A DNA stretch of 64,000 bases from Clostridia bacterium (GCA_910575055.1 CAJTDC010000001.1:1-64000); one strand, 5' to 3'; positions 6,188-14,869 are shown, counted from the first letter of the stretch. Made by a program: numbers and translations. The notes: generated from the sequence alone by a model not told the origin.

Positions 6188-6389
6188 GGCTGAATTTTCT
6201 GCAAACAAAATAAATATACTGTTTTGACACTTTAGCCACCGCACCGGTACTGTAGCTTTTACCGCAGGATACTGTTTAAAGCTACAGTACCGGTAGCGGT
6301 GAGCGAGTAACGCAAAACATTGTGATGAAATGGTAGTTTTTAAACAACTTTGAAGCTACTTCAAAGTAAACAGACCAGAAAACTCAACC
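6188..6389 (-). ncRNA. Retron-like RNA unit 6 (first transcribed)
   Basis: 202 bp, starting only a few bases downstream of the predicted transcription start. Its a1/a2 pair has changed together: GGTTGAGTTTTCTG with CAGAAAATTCAGCC, still fully paired with G-U wobbles, against TTAGG/CCTAG in the others. The variable stem has GTACTGTAG in both arms where unit 5 has TTACCGGGA. Small hairpin CTTTGAAG/CTTCAAAG is intact. Confidence 0.75.
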
Positions 6390-6402
6390 TTTATTGTAAA
6401 AT

Positions 6403-6430
6403 ATTATAACATAGTAATTTGAAATGTCAA
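6403..6430 (-). promoter_or_regulatory. Promoter of the retron RNA array
   Basis: On the minus strand TTGACA (6430-6425), 16 bases, TATAAT (6408-6403): both hexamers are perfect consensus. The predicted start near 6396 lies just before the a1 strand of unit 6, so the array is expected to be transcribed leftward, divergent from the protein operon. Confidence 0.85.
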
Positions 6431-6558
6431 CTTTTTTTACATATTTTAATAATATTTTATAATATTACTTGAAAAATGAAATAAAAATCTGTATAATTGT
6501 CATAGAAATATTTGTAAAATATTCAATATAGTATTTCTGCAATAAATATAATGTCAAT

Positions 6559-6587
6559 TTGTTTCACAGTTATAATGTAAGTATGCT
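6559..6587 (+). promoter_or_regulatory. Possible promoter of the retron protein operon
   Basis: TTGTTT (6559-6564), 17 bases, TATGCT (6582-6587). A TATAAT hexamer also occurs at 6571-6576 but lacks a good -35. Both are weaker than the array promoter, suggesting low protein and high RNA expression; the exact start is uncertain. Confidence 0.3.
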
Positions 6588-6663
6588 AATTATTTTGTTT
6601 GTTTTTGAGAAGTAATATTGTGCAACAAAAAATATTATAGAGAGAAAGAAGGGATTTCTATTA

Positions 6664-9423
6664 ATGGCACGAGAAAAATTTATATTAATGTCTGAATTGA
6701 CAGAAGAACAAAAGCAAAGAATTTCTTATGCTGAAGATCCAATTCGTAAAATAATGCTGTGGGGAAAAGACAGCCAAAAAAATAATTGTTTGCTGATATT
6801 GTATGGTATACAAACATATGAAATAGGAGTGAAACATTCTTCTAATCAATATTATGTAGATGGGCATTTATTACAACCAGTAGTAAAGTATACACATTAT
6901 GCAGTATTTCACGGCGAAAAAGAGCATTTACCTTCTATTCCCAATACATATTATTATATAGAAGATAAGTTACTCTGTTATAAAAGAGGATATAAAACAG
7001 CAAAAGAAAGATGGGATTACAATAGAGAGCAACGCAGATATATAAGACATTTGATTGTTGATGACAAGTATATTGTGAAAGAATTTTACGAATTAAAACA
7101 AAATATAGAATTAGATTATTACAAACAAACAAAATATGAAGATTATGTGACATATTTGAAACAAAACGATATTATATTTGAAGATTTTGAGATAATAGAA
7201 GACCCAAGTACATTATTTGATTTTGAAAAAAATAGTAAATATTATAACATTGTATATGATATGTTTTCAAAACAAAGGCTGTATAGCAGAATTAAAAAAA
7301 TGAAGGAATTTATCAAAAATAGTCCTTCTGTAGAAGAATATGAAAAAGTGTTAAAAGTAGCAAGTGTAGAATTGGCTTGTGGTATATTTGAACAGCTTAC
7401 AATAGACAAAAATCCTATATTGCTTGAAAAGGCAAAAGAAATTGTAAAAAGTAAAGAATTGTGGGCAAAAAAAGAATATCATAATGGATTGATACGTTTT
7501 GCAAAAAATTATATCAGTGTATTTGATGAAAAATTGATACAGCAACAGAAAGAATTTATATACAATACACTGCCTGAAATGGATTTTCATGTAAAGAGAT
7601 TAAAAGTTTATGGTAAAACATTGACAGGTAAGGAATTAGAAGAATATATAGAACAAAATCGTGGTAGTTATAGTGATGTTTATAACAATAATTGGGTTAT
7701 GCAGTATGGTACACAAAAATTGTATGATAAAAACACCTATACAGATGGCAAAAATATCAAAAATATTGCATTTAAAAATACCATACAAATGGCAAAAGCA
7801 TATGATATGGCTGATGCTATAGGAAAAATTACCTATTATATTGATTCACAAAGAACAAAAAATTATCTTAAAAACACCAATGAGGAGGCATATGAATATT
7901 ATCAAAGATACCTCAGAAGAATATGGGATAATTATAAGGCAACAAATGAAAATAAATTTGTAGAAATGACGAGAGAATTTCTTGCAAGTAAGCAATATTA
8001 TGATGAAATTATGTATAGTAGTTCTTTTTTCATTAATAAATATTTTGAAAAAAAAGAAGTATGGTATAGGCATATAGATGATATTATGTATATTGTAAAA
8101 AATTCTACACATAATGATGTACTTTATTTTTGCTATGAAGTATTGAAACAGGCACAAAAACAAAATTTGCTTCCTGAATTTGAACTAAAAGAATTGATAC
8201 AACTTTCGCAAGTACCAAATCAGTCACTTTCAAAATTCTTTGAAGGATTGCTTATGCCAAAATTAAAAGCATTGACAACATTTGATGCGGAAATTATGCT
8301 AACACTGATGAATATGAAATCAGAAGCATTGCAAAAAGTAGCGAAAGAATATTTTGTAAAAACAAATGGTAAATTTAAACCAGAGGATATTGTGAATATG
8401 TTAAGTTTGAATACCATAGAAAAATGGTATACCGTAATCAAAACAAATGTTGATGTATTTAGTGCAGAAGAATATATTACATTTATAAAAGCATTGTCTG
8501 CAAAGGGTGAAACAGAATATCCAGAAAATATTATAGAATTGCTTCAAAATTCTGTAGAAAAATTAAATGTTGCAACTACAGCACAAAAACAGAAATTGAT
8601 GGAACATTTTATTGCTATGATATTAAACAATGAAAAAATGTCTGAATTTATAACAGAAATTGCAGAAAATGTAATATTCCATATGCCTTATGAACAACTT
8701 AAAGAAGCATTACAAAATATAGAATTAAAACATAGTGCATTATCAGAAAGAAATTATAATACGGTTGCATTATTAAAAGCTGTAAAAGAGGATAACTTGC
8801 CTAAAGATACTGTAATAATGTCTATATTAGAAACAAGCTCAGCAAAATTAGTAAAAACACTTACAGAAGTTGCAGATGTTTTAAAAGACACATTAGCAGA
8901 AAGAAATACAACAATGTTGCTGTTTATGGAATGTAATGCAAGTACATTAAATAAAATTGCACAGAATGTGTTTGAGGATATGGAAATAGAAAAAAGGGAA
9001 AAAATGCACATGATATTGTTAGACTCTCCAGTAGAAAGAGCTTATCAGTATGGTTTGCAAAAATTAGAGCAATGGTATGGAGATAAAACACCTCAAAAAT
9101 TTGTTTCTCGTATGCTGGAACACCCTTGTGTTGCTGTAAAATCTTATTTATCAGAAAAAATGGAAAAAGCATTTGAACATTTGGAACAAGTACAACCAGA
9201 TTTATATATTTATTATGTTAAGACATTGCTTTATTTACCAAATAAAGCAACAAAAAGTAAAGATTATGTGTATTCTACTATACCAGCATTTGTAAAATAC
9301 TGCCCACAAAAGAAAAAAGAGATAGAGGATATATTGCTTGATATAGGCAGTACCAATGTCAAAATAAATGCAGAAAAAGCACTTGTAACATTTGCTCAAA
9401 TACAGAAGGAGGTGCAGTGCTGA
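6664..9423 (+). CDS. Large helical-repeat (ARM/HEAT-like) protein of the retron operon
   Basis: A 919-aa soluble protein with no signal peptide or membrane segment. After a mixed N-terminal part (about 1-180) it is almost wholly alpha-helical, with successive amphipathic helices. These include a YYQRYLRRIWDNY segment near residue 420 and repeated helix-turn-helix blocks to the C-terminus, as in armadillo/HEAT solenoids. No nuclease, ATPase or protease motif is visible. Its stop TGA overlaps the ATG of the SWIM-protein gene (TGATG), so translation is coupled. Together with the SWIM protein and reverse transcriptase it resembles, from memory, the ARM-plus-WHSWIM partner set of one retron class (type XIII). 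Biochemical role unknown; effector or scaffold is inference. Confidence 0.75.
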   Translation: MAREKFILMSELTEEQKQRISYAEDPIRKIMLWGKDSQKNNCLLILYGIQTYEIGVKHSSNQYYVDGHLLQPVVKYTHYAVFHGEKEHLPSIPNTYYYIEDKLLCYKRGYKTAKERWDYNREQRRYIRHLIVDDKYIVKEFYELKQNIELDYYKQTKYEDYVTYLKQNDIIFEDFEIIEDPSTLFDFEKNSKYYNIVYDMFSKQRLYSRIKKMKEFIKNSPSVEEYEKVLKVASVELACGIFEQLTIDKNPILLEKAKEIVKSKELWAKKEYHNGLIRFAKNYISVFDEKLIQQQKEFIYNTLPEMDFHVKRLKVYGKTLTGKELEEYIEQNRGSYSDVYNNNWVMQYGTQKLYDKNTYTDGKNIKNIAFKNTIQMAKAYDMADAIGKITYYIDSQRTKNYLKNTNEEAYEYYQRYLRRIWDNYKATNENKFVEMTREFLASKQYYDEIMYSSSFFINKYFEKKEVWYRHIDDIMYIVKNSTHNDVLYFCYEVLKQAQKQNLLPEFELKELIQLSQVPNQSLSKFFEGLLMPKLKALTTFDAEIMLTLMNMKSEALQKVAKEYFVKTNGKFKPEDIVNMLSLNTIEKWYTVIKTNVDVFSAEEYITFIKALSAKGETEYPENIIELLQNSVEKLNVATTAQKQKLMEHFIAMILNNEKMSEFITEIAENVIFHMPYEQLKEALQNIELKHSALSERNYNTVALLKAVKEDNLPKDTVIMSILETSSAKLVKTLTEVADVLKDTLAERNTTMLLFMECNASTLNKIAQNVFEDMEIEKREKMHMILLDSPVERAYQYGLQKLEQWYGDKTPQKFVSRMLEHPCVAVKSYLSEKMEKAFEHLEQVQPDLYIYYVKTLLYLPNKATKSKDYVYSTIPAFVKYCPQKKKEIEDILLDIGSTNVKINAEKALVTFAQIQKEVQC

Positions 9424-11189
9424 TGGAAGTAAATTATAAATATGCAAGCCCTTCTCAGTGTAGACAAGTCAATAATCAGGCTACATTAGGATTTAGTGCA
9501 GATTTGTCAAGAGATGAAAAAGTTTCTTTTTCGGGCAAATTAAAACACCCATTATTATTTAGAGATGCTATGCTTATGTTAAGGGATATTGTTGTTTCAG
9601 ATATGAGCCAAAAACAAAAAGAAAGACCCGAATATTTTGAGTGGTTAGACCAAGAAATTGAAAGACGCATCAAAGCACATGAGCAGTATGCACCTAAAAT
9701 AAGAGAAGAATTAAAACAAAAAATGTCTGTTTATGATGTGGAATTGTCTAAACAAAATGAAGAAATCAAAAAATTATTGAATATACAAAAAAATTTGCAA
9801 AAACAAATTGACGCATATGATGCGTGGAAAGACTATTATAAAATAGAAAGAGATTTCTGGAAATTTATAAAAGATAGAGATTATAGTTTGTGGTTTGTGC
9901 TAGACCCTGTTATTACAGTACATAAAGACCAAGTTTCATTTGAGGCTTTTTCTGTAGATGAGTCTACTTATGGCTGTCTGTCTGTAGCTATGGAAGAATT
10001 TGATTTATTACAAGAACCCAAACTTGGTACAACCAATATTGATTTTTCTGCAAAGCTAGAAAAAGAAATGCAAAGATTTCGTAGTTATACTGATGTAACA
10101 TTGTCTGTCAATCCAGATGGTTTTACAGTAGAAAATGATGTTGTGCCTGAGTATGTAGAAAAGAAAATTGATTTGCCCGAAACGTGGATAAAAGGATTTA
10201 ATCAAGTTTCTTCTGCGGCAGCATTAGATGGCATAGAGTTGGAATTAAGTCCTTCTGATATGTATGACATTTGTGCTTTTTTAAGAAAACATAAAGAGAA
10301 AAAAAGTCCTCGTTATATGAAATGGATACTAGAACCAGAACAAAGAATACAAATAGTATTTGAACCATTTGGAAAAGTAATTACATTAAATGCAATATAT
10401 AAAGGAAAAAAGAAAAGAGAAGAAAAAATATGGGGCAGAAGACGTTGGTTAGTAATGGAAAAACTGCTCCCTATTGCAAAGGCATTTTATGTAAGATTTT
10501 TAGGATTTGGTATGCCTCAATTTATTAGAGCAGATATGGGAACATTACAAATGACAGTTGGCTTTTCTTCTTGGAGTTCTAATGACTGGGTAAAAGGTAC
10601 TGCATTTAATATTATGGCTGGATTTACAGGAAACGGAAATTATAATGAAGTTCATAAACTGTTGAAACAACAACGTTGTTTGTCTATGCAAGAAATATTT
10701 GACCATTTTAAAGATAGTGTAGTACAAGATAAAGTAAAAGCAGGTATTGGTATGCTTTTTAGAAAGGGAGAAGGCTATTTTGATATAGTAAATAACAAAG
10801 TTCGCTTCCGTCATTTGTGCAATGAACCTATACCTCGTCAACTTTATGAAATTACAAGCATAGAAAAACAAGTTGAAAAATACAGCAAAAAGACATTTAA
10901 TAATATGAGAGTAAAATACACCCCTAAAAAAGAATTTATATTCACTACAACATATAATGAAGGCAACTATTATGCCCCTAGTAATACAGAAATTGTCATT
11001 GACCAAGATGCACAAATTGTAAAATTAAATTGTAGTTGTGCTGCATTTAAAAGAGGTGCAAAAAATATATCAGAGCCTTGTGCCCATATCCTTGCACTGT
11101 ATGTTGCTTCTTTTAAATTGTTAAAACTGGAAAATTTGGAATATGACAAAGAATATAAAATTAATGATATTATGGAGATGTTGCTATAA
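9423..11189 (+). CDS. SWIM zinc-finger protein of the retron operon (WHSWIM-like)
   Basis: A 588-aa protein from ATG 9423, which has AAGGAGG nine bases before it; the in-frame GTG at 9417 is too close to that site. Near the C-terminus is a SWIM zinc finger, C537-S-C539 ... C553-A-H555, the CxCx(n)CxH pattern of DNA- or protein-binding domains. A coiled-coil-like segment lies near residues 95-135, and the middle (about 250-500) is mixed alpha/beta and may contain winged-helix folds. It is coupled to its neighbours by one-to-three-base overlaps. The family link to retron WHSWIM partner proteins is from memory; a role in binding the multicopy DNA or the helical-repeat protein is inference. Confidence 0.75.
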   Translation: MEVNYKYASPSQCRQVNNQATLGFSADLSRDEKVSFSGKLKHPLLFRDAMLMLRDIVVSDMSQKQKERPEYFEWLDQEIERRIKAHEQYAPKIREELKQKMSVYDVELSKQNEEIKKLLNIQKNLQKQIDAYDAWKDYYKIERDFWKFIKDRDYSLWFVLDPVITVHKDQVSFEAFSVDESTYGCLSVAMEEFDLLQEPKLGTTNIDFSAKLEKEMQRFRSYTDVTLSVNPDGFTVENDVVPEYVEKKIDLPETWIKGFNQVSSAAALDGIELELSPSDMYDICAFLRKHKEKKSPRYMKWILEPEQRIQIVFEPFGKVITLNAIYKGKKKREEKIWGRRRWLVMEKLLPIAKAFYVRFLGFGMPQFIRADMGTLQMTVGFSSWSSNDWVKGTAFNIMAGFTGNGNYNEVHKLLKQQRCLSMQEIFDHFKDSVVQDKVKAGIGMLFRKGEGYFDIVNNKVRFRHLCNEPIPRQLYEITSIEKQVEKYSKKTFNNMRVKYTPKKEFIFTTTYNEGNYYAPSNTEIVIDQDAQIVKLNCSCAAFKRGAKNISEPCAHILALYVASFKLLKLENLEYDKEYKINDIMEMLL

Positions 11190-12646
11190 TGGATACAAAG
11201 TCTGAATATAGAAAATTAGTAAATGAAATGGGCAAAAAAGAGTTTACATTTTTAAAAATGCAGGAATACGGTTTCTGGCCAAGCCATTTACCAACACCTT
11301 ATGAACGTCAGCAAAATGAAACAGAACAAGATTTCGAGGATAGAAAAAAGCTGCTGGACGAATTTCAAAAGTTGTCTGAGCAAATTGCAGATGCTTATAA
11401 AGAAAAAAGAGAAATAGAAATCAAACTTTCTTCTTTACAAAAGCAATATCAAGATACATGGGATTATGAAAAAATCCGTGCTGTTGTTTCACAGGAAATT
11501 ATGAAAGCTTCTATTGCAAGACGTGCAGAAAGAAAAGCAGCAAGACAAAGACAAAAACAACTGAAAACAGAACAATGGCAAAAAAGAAAAGCAGAAAATA
11601 TATTGTTTATAGGTAGGGGCTACTCCAACCTTTTACATAAAAAAGAAACAGATATACAAAAACTCAAACAAAATGATTTGCCTATATTAGAAACAGATAA
11701 AGATATTGCACAACTTTTGCAAATAGAATATAGTACATTACGTTATTTAGCTTATCATAGAGATGTCGTGACATTTGATAATTATTACCGTTTTGATGTG
11801 CCTAAAAAAAGCGGTGGTATGCGTCATATTGCTGCACCAAAAACACAATTAAAAACAGCACAAAGACAGATATTGGAAAAAATATTAGAAAAAGCAGAAA
11901 TTTCTGATGTAGCACATGGTTTTATAAAATCAAAATCAGTATTAACAGGTGCAAAAGCACATCAGACAAGCCCTGATTTATTGATTAATATTGATTTGGA
12001 AAACTTTTTCCCAACCATTACATTTGAAAGAGTAAGAGGATTGTTTCAATATTTGGGTTATTCTGGTTATATTTCTTCTATTCTTGCTATGATTTGTACT
12101 TATTGCGAAAGAATGGCAGTGGAAATAAAAGGCGAAACAAAATATATCAAAACATCAGAGAGAATATTGCCACAAGGCTCTCCTGCAAGTCCTATGATTA
12201 CCAATATGATATGTAAAAGAATGGATAAACGTATCAATGGATTGTGTCAAAAATTAGGTGTAATTTATACAAGATATGCAGATGATATGAGCTTTAGTTA
12301 TACAGGAGAGTTAGAAAATTTTGCTATAGGCAGTTTTTTAAATAGCATACAAAAAATAATAGAAGCAGAAGGATTTCATATCAATGCACAAAAAACGCAT
12401 ATATTAAGAAAACATAACAGACAATATATTACAGGTATTGTAATCAATAATGCAGAAATTGGTGTTACTCGAAATTGGATAAAAATATTGAGAGCTTCCA
12501 TACATAATGCACAAAAATTAAAAAATACAGGAGAAATTATACCAAAACAGACAAAACAAGAAATTGCAGGTAAAATTGCGTGGTTGAAAAGCGTCAATGA
12601 AACAAGATATCAAAAAATAATACAACAAGGAAAAGAACTATTATAA
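11189..12646 (+). CDS. Retron-type reverse transcriptase with long N-terminal extension
   Basis: 485 aa, ATG overlapping the upstream stop (TAATG), GGAGATG before it. Residues 1-155 are a charged, coiled-coil-like extension containing GFWPSHLPTPYE and ending in an Arg/Lys-rich stretch. The polymerase follows: KKSGGMRHIAAPK (motif 1 region), INIDLENFFPTI with catalytic D269, PQGSPASPMITNMICKRMD (motif 4), YADD at 363-366 with the catalytic aspartates, a thumb-proximal INAQKTH (NAxxH of retron enzymes) and ITG in place of the usual VTG. Typical retron enzymes are about 300-350 aa, so the N-terminal part is extra. I expect it to prime on the array RNAs and make multicopy single-stranded DNA; that is inference. 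Confidence 0.92.
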   Translation: MDTKSEYRKLVNEMGKKEFTFLKMQEYGFWPSHLPTPYERQQNETEQDFEDRKKLLDEFQKLSEQIADAYKEKREIEIKLSSLQKQYQDTWDYEKIRAVVSQEIMKASIARRAERKAARQRQKQLKTEQWQKRKAENILFIGRGYSNLLHKKETDIQKLKQNDLPILETDKDIAQLLQIEYSTLRYLAYHRDVVTFDNYYRFDVPKKSGGMRHIAAPKTQLKTAQRQILEKILEKAEISDVAHGFIKSKSVLTGAKAHQTSPDLLINIDLENFFPTITFERVRGLFQYLGYSGYISSILAMICTYCERMAVEIKGETKYIKTSERILPQGSPASPMITNMICKRMDKRINGLCQKLGVIYTRYADDMSFSYTGELENFAIGSFLNSIQKIIEAEGFHINAQKTHILRKHNRQYITGIVINNAEIGVTRNWIKILRASIHNAQKLKNTGEIIPKQTKQEIAGKIAWLKSVNETRYQKIIQQGKELL

Positions 12647-12664
12647 AATTCATAGTAGTAAATA

Positions 12665-12711
12665 AAAAGAAGCAATAAAATAATATAGCATATGGAAAGA
12701 CTTCTTTTTTG
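12665..12711 (+). terminator. Possible terminator of the retron protein operon
   Basis: AAAAAGAAG (12665-12673) pairs with CTTCTTTTT (12702-12710), followed by T. The loop is long (about 28 bases), so efficiency is doubtful. Confidence 0.4.
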
Positions 12712-12758
12712 CATAATGTAGAATGATATAAATATTTTGTATATTTTTTTACAAATTA

Positions 12759-12787
12759 TTGACAAATAAAATTTGACATTGTATAAT
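12759..12787 (+). promoter_or_regulatory. Promoter of the glycine riboswitch and permease
   Basis: TTGACA (12759-12764), 17 bases, TATAAT (12782-12787): perfect sigma-A consensus about 30 bases before the first aptamer. Confidence 0.85.
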
Positions 12788-12816
12788 ATTGAAAAATAAA
12801 ATATTGCCAAATGAAA

Positions 12817-12996
12817 CAGCAGGAAAATTCCTAAATATATTCAATTTGTATAATAAGGAAGCCGATGAAGCAATTTAAAACAGCCAAATTTTAAAGAAAC
12901 TTTCAGGCAAACCGACCTGCTGTTGATGGAACTCTGGAGAGAATTTTAAAAATAAAATCACCGTAGGAGTAATGCTTTCAGGTTACAATACAGAGG
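12817..12996 (+). ncRNA. Tandem glycine riboswitch
   Basis: Two glycine aptamers in series. The first is closed by CAGCAGG (12817-12823) with CCTGCTG (12916-12922) and contains GCCGATGAAGC and CTTTCAGGCAAA. The second is closed by CTCTG (12932-12936) with CAGAG (12991-12995) and contains CACCGTAGGAGTAATGC and TTTCAGG. These match the family hallmarks. The 3-prime strand of the second closing stem overlaps the 5-prime arm of the following terminator, so ligand binding should prevent termination (an ON switch). Confidence 0.88.
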
Positions 12997-13040
12997 AATA
13001 GAGGCGACGTTTTTTAGCGTGCTTATATTCCTCTTTTTTT
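12992..13040 (+). terminator. Riboswitch expression-platform terminator
   Basis: AGAGGAATA (12992-13000) pairs with TATTCCTCT (13026-13034), followed by seven T. It shares AGAG with the second aptamer's closing stem, making the two structures mutually exclusive. Confidence 0.85.
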
Positions 13041-13147
13041 GTACTTATTTTTGGCAAAAAAATACTATTTTACTATATTTTTACATAGAAAGGAGAGCTT
13101 TTAGTTTTAAAACTGCAATACTATAATAAATTAAAGGAGGGCTTTAT

Positions 13148-14548
13148 ATGTCAAATCATAATAATGAAATGAAAAAAACATTAGGTTTATCTACTGCATT
13201 GGCAACAGTAGTAGGTTCTGTTATTGGCTCTGGAGTATTTTTTAAACCACAGTCTATTTATACTACAACAGCAGGAGCACCAGGACTAGGTATGATGGCT
13301 TGGATAATAGGTGGACTTGCAAGTATCGCAGCAGCATTGACATTTGCTGAAATTGCCATATTAATTCCTAAAACAGGTGGTATGGTTGCCTATTTAGAAG
13401 AAGCATTCGGCAAAAAAATAGGATATTTAACTGGCTGGATGCAGACAGTATTGTTTTATCCTGCTATGATTGCAGCACTTTCTGTTATTTGTGCACAGCA
13501 ATTCGAATTGTTTACAGGAAATCCTGCTTTAACGCCTGCTGTTACAATCGCTATCGTTATTATTATAATTATATTAAATGCACTTGGTTCAGGCGTAGGA
13601 GGAGCAGTACAAGTTATTTCCACTGTTTGTAAACTCATACCTTTGATATTGCTTATGATATTTGGATTTATAAAAGGTTCTGGAGAAAATCCTATATTCA
13701 GCCCTATGGTAGGAGAAGGCGTTAGTGCTGGTAATGCTTTGAGTTCATTACTTTTAGCAGTATTATTTGCATTTGAAGGTTGGACAAATGTAGGAGCGAT
13801 TGCAGGAGAAATGAAAAATCCAGCAAAAGATTTGCCTCTTGCTATTGTTGGTGGTGTTTCTGCAATTATGGCGGTTTATTTTGTAATCAACTTGGCTTAT
13901 CTTTGGGTATTACCAGCCAGTACATTAGCTGCAACACCTACACCAGCAGCAGATGTTGCAACAGCAATATTTGGAGAAGTGGGAGGAAAAATTATAGCAG
14001 TAGGCATTATGATTTCTGTGTTTGGTGCGTGTAATGGATTTGTATTGTCTGGTTCTAGAGTAGCCTATTCTCTTGCAGCAGAAGGTACACTTCCAGCAAG
14101 TCAAGTGTTTTCAAAATTAAATGCAGCAAAATCTCCTATGAATTCTATTATACTAGTAGGTGCAATAGGCTGTATATATTCTTTAACAGGACAATTTAAT
14201 TTACTGACAGACGTAGCAGTATTTTCTTGTTGGATATTTTATACATTGACATTTGTTGCGGTAATGAAATTGAGAAAAGAAGCAAAATGGGCAAATGTAG
14301 AAAGAATATATAAAGTACCTTTGTATCCTATTATTCCAGCAATTGCCATTATAAGCGGTGTATATGTTATATTTAATCAGCTTTTGATTTGTGATAGTGT
14401 TACATTATCAGAAACATTGCAAACATTGTCTTCAGGAAATTTTGTAGAAGCCATTTCTACAGATAATAGACTGCGTTCTATTGTTAGTATTATTATTACA
14501 TTGATAGGCTTACCAGTTTATACAGCAATGGCAAAAAAAGCAAAATAA
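13148..14548 (+). CDS. Amino-acid permease, APC superfamily, glycine-riboswitch controlled
   Basis: A 466-aa integral membrane protein with about twelve hydrophobic segments. The N-terminal TM1 signature VVGSVIGSGVFFKPQ is the APC substrate-binding GSGxF motif, and TGGMVAYLEEAFG and AFEGWTN follow as in the L-amino-acid transporter branch (SteT/YkbA-like). ATG 13148 has AAAGGAGG. Control by a tandem glycine riboswitch suggests glycine or a related small amino acid (Ala, Ser, Thr) as substrate. Because the switch looks like an ON type, glycine excess would raise expression, compatible with export, exchange or use of glycine. Substrate is not proven by sequence. Confidence 0.9.
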   Translation: MSNHNNEMKKTLGLSTALATVVGSVIGSGVFFKPQSIYTTTAGAPGLGMMAWIIGGLASIAAALTFAEIAILIPKTGGMVAYLEEAFGKKIGYLTGWMQTVLFYPAMIAALSVICAQQFELFTGNPALTPAVTIAIVIIIIILNALGSGVGGAVQVISTVCKLIPLILLMIFGFIKGSGENPIFSPMVGEGVSAGNALSSLLLAVLFAFEGWTNVGAIAGEMKNPAKDLPLAIVGGVSAIMAVYFVINLAYLWVLPASTLAATPTPAADVATAIFGEVGGKIIAVGIMISVFGACNGFVLSGSRVAYSLAAEGTLPASQVFSKLNAAKSPMNSIILVGAIGCIYSLTGQFNLLTDVAVFSCWIFYTLTFVAVMKLRKEAKWANVERIYKVPLYPIIPAIAIISGVYVIFNQLLICDSVTLSETLQTLSSGNFVEAISTDNRLRSIVSIIITLIGLPVYTAMAKKAK

Positions 14549-14598
14549 TAATAAATATAAAATTTTAGAAAATAAAAATAAAGTTTAAACAATAAAAA

Positions 14599-14633
14599 AT
14601 TCCTCTTTTTATAAATAAAAGAGGGATTTTTTT
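14599..14633 (+). terminator. Terminator after the permease gene
   Basis: TCCTCTTTT and AAAAGAGGGA form a stem around an AT loop, followed by seven T. About 50 bases downstream of the permease stop. Confidence 0.85.
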
Positions 14634-14785
14634 GTATTAAAAAAAAGTCTGTAAAAATAATTTGAATTATGATACAATAAATTAAAATGATATTTTTACT
14701 GTGATTTTTAGTAAAAATAGCCTAGTAAAATAGTGTTTTTGCATTGATTTTTGAATAAAGCGTAAATTGAAAATGATAAGTAATA

Positions 14786-14814
14786 TTGACAATTTATACA
14801 GATTAGTGCATAAT
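14786..14814 (+). promoter_or_regulatory. Promoter of the Mrp operon
   Basis: TTGACA (14786-14791), 17 bases, CATAAT (14809-14814). It gives a leader of about 175 bases before the first gene. The rest of the interval from 14640 to this promoter is AT-rich and shows nothing else. Confidence 0.7.
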
Positions 14815-14869
14815 AAACAATGAAATATATTTATTATAGTAAAATATAGTATGATTTTACATTACATAA

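Noticed and set aside
5017-6389. CRISPR array
   Set aside because: Units are 200 bp with internal inverted repeats, not short direct repeats with 30-40-bp spacers, and no cas genes are present.
5017-6389. Diversity-generating retroelement template/variable repeats
   Set aside because: Variation is paired across both arms of a stem and is not adenine-specific; there is no target gene with a matching variable repeat, and the RT looks retron-like.
10545-11015. 156-codon minus-strand open frame inside the SWIM gene
   Set aside because: Antisense shadow; the sense frame has the zinc-finger motif and coupled start.
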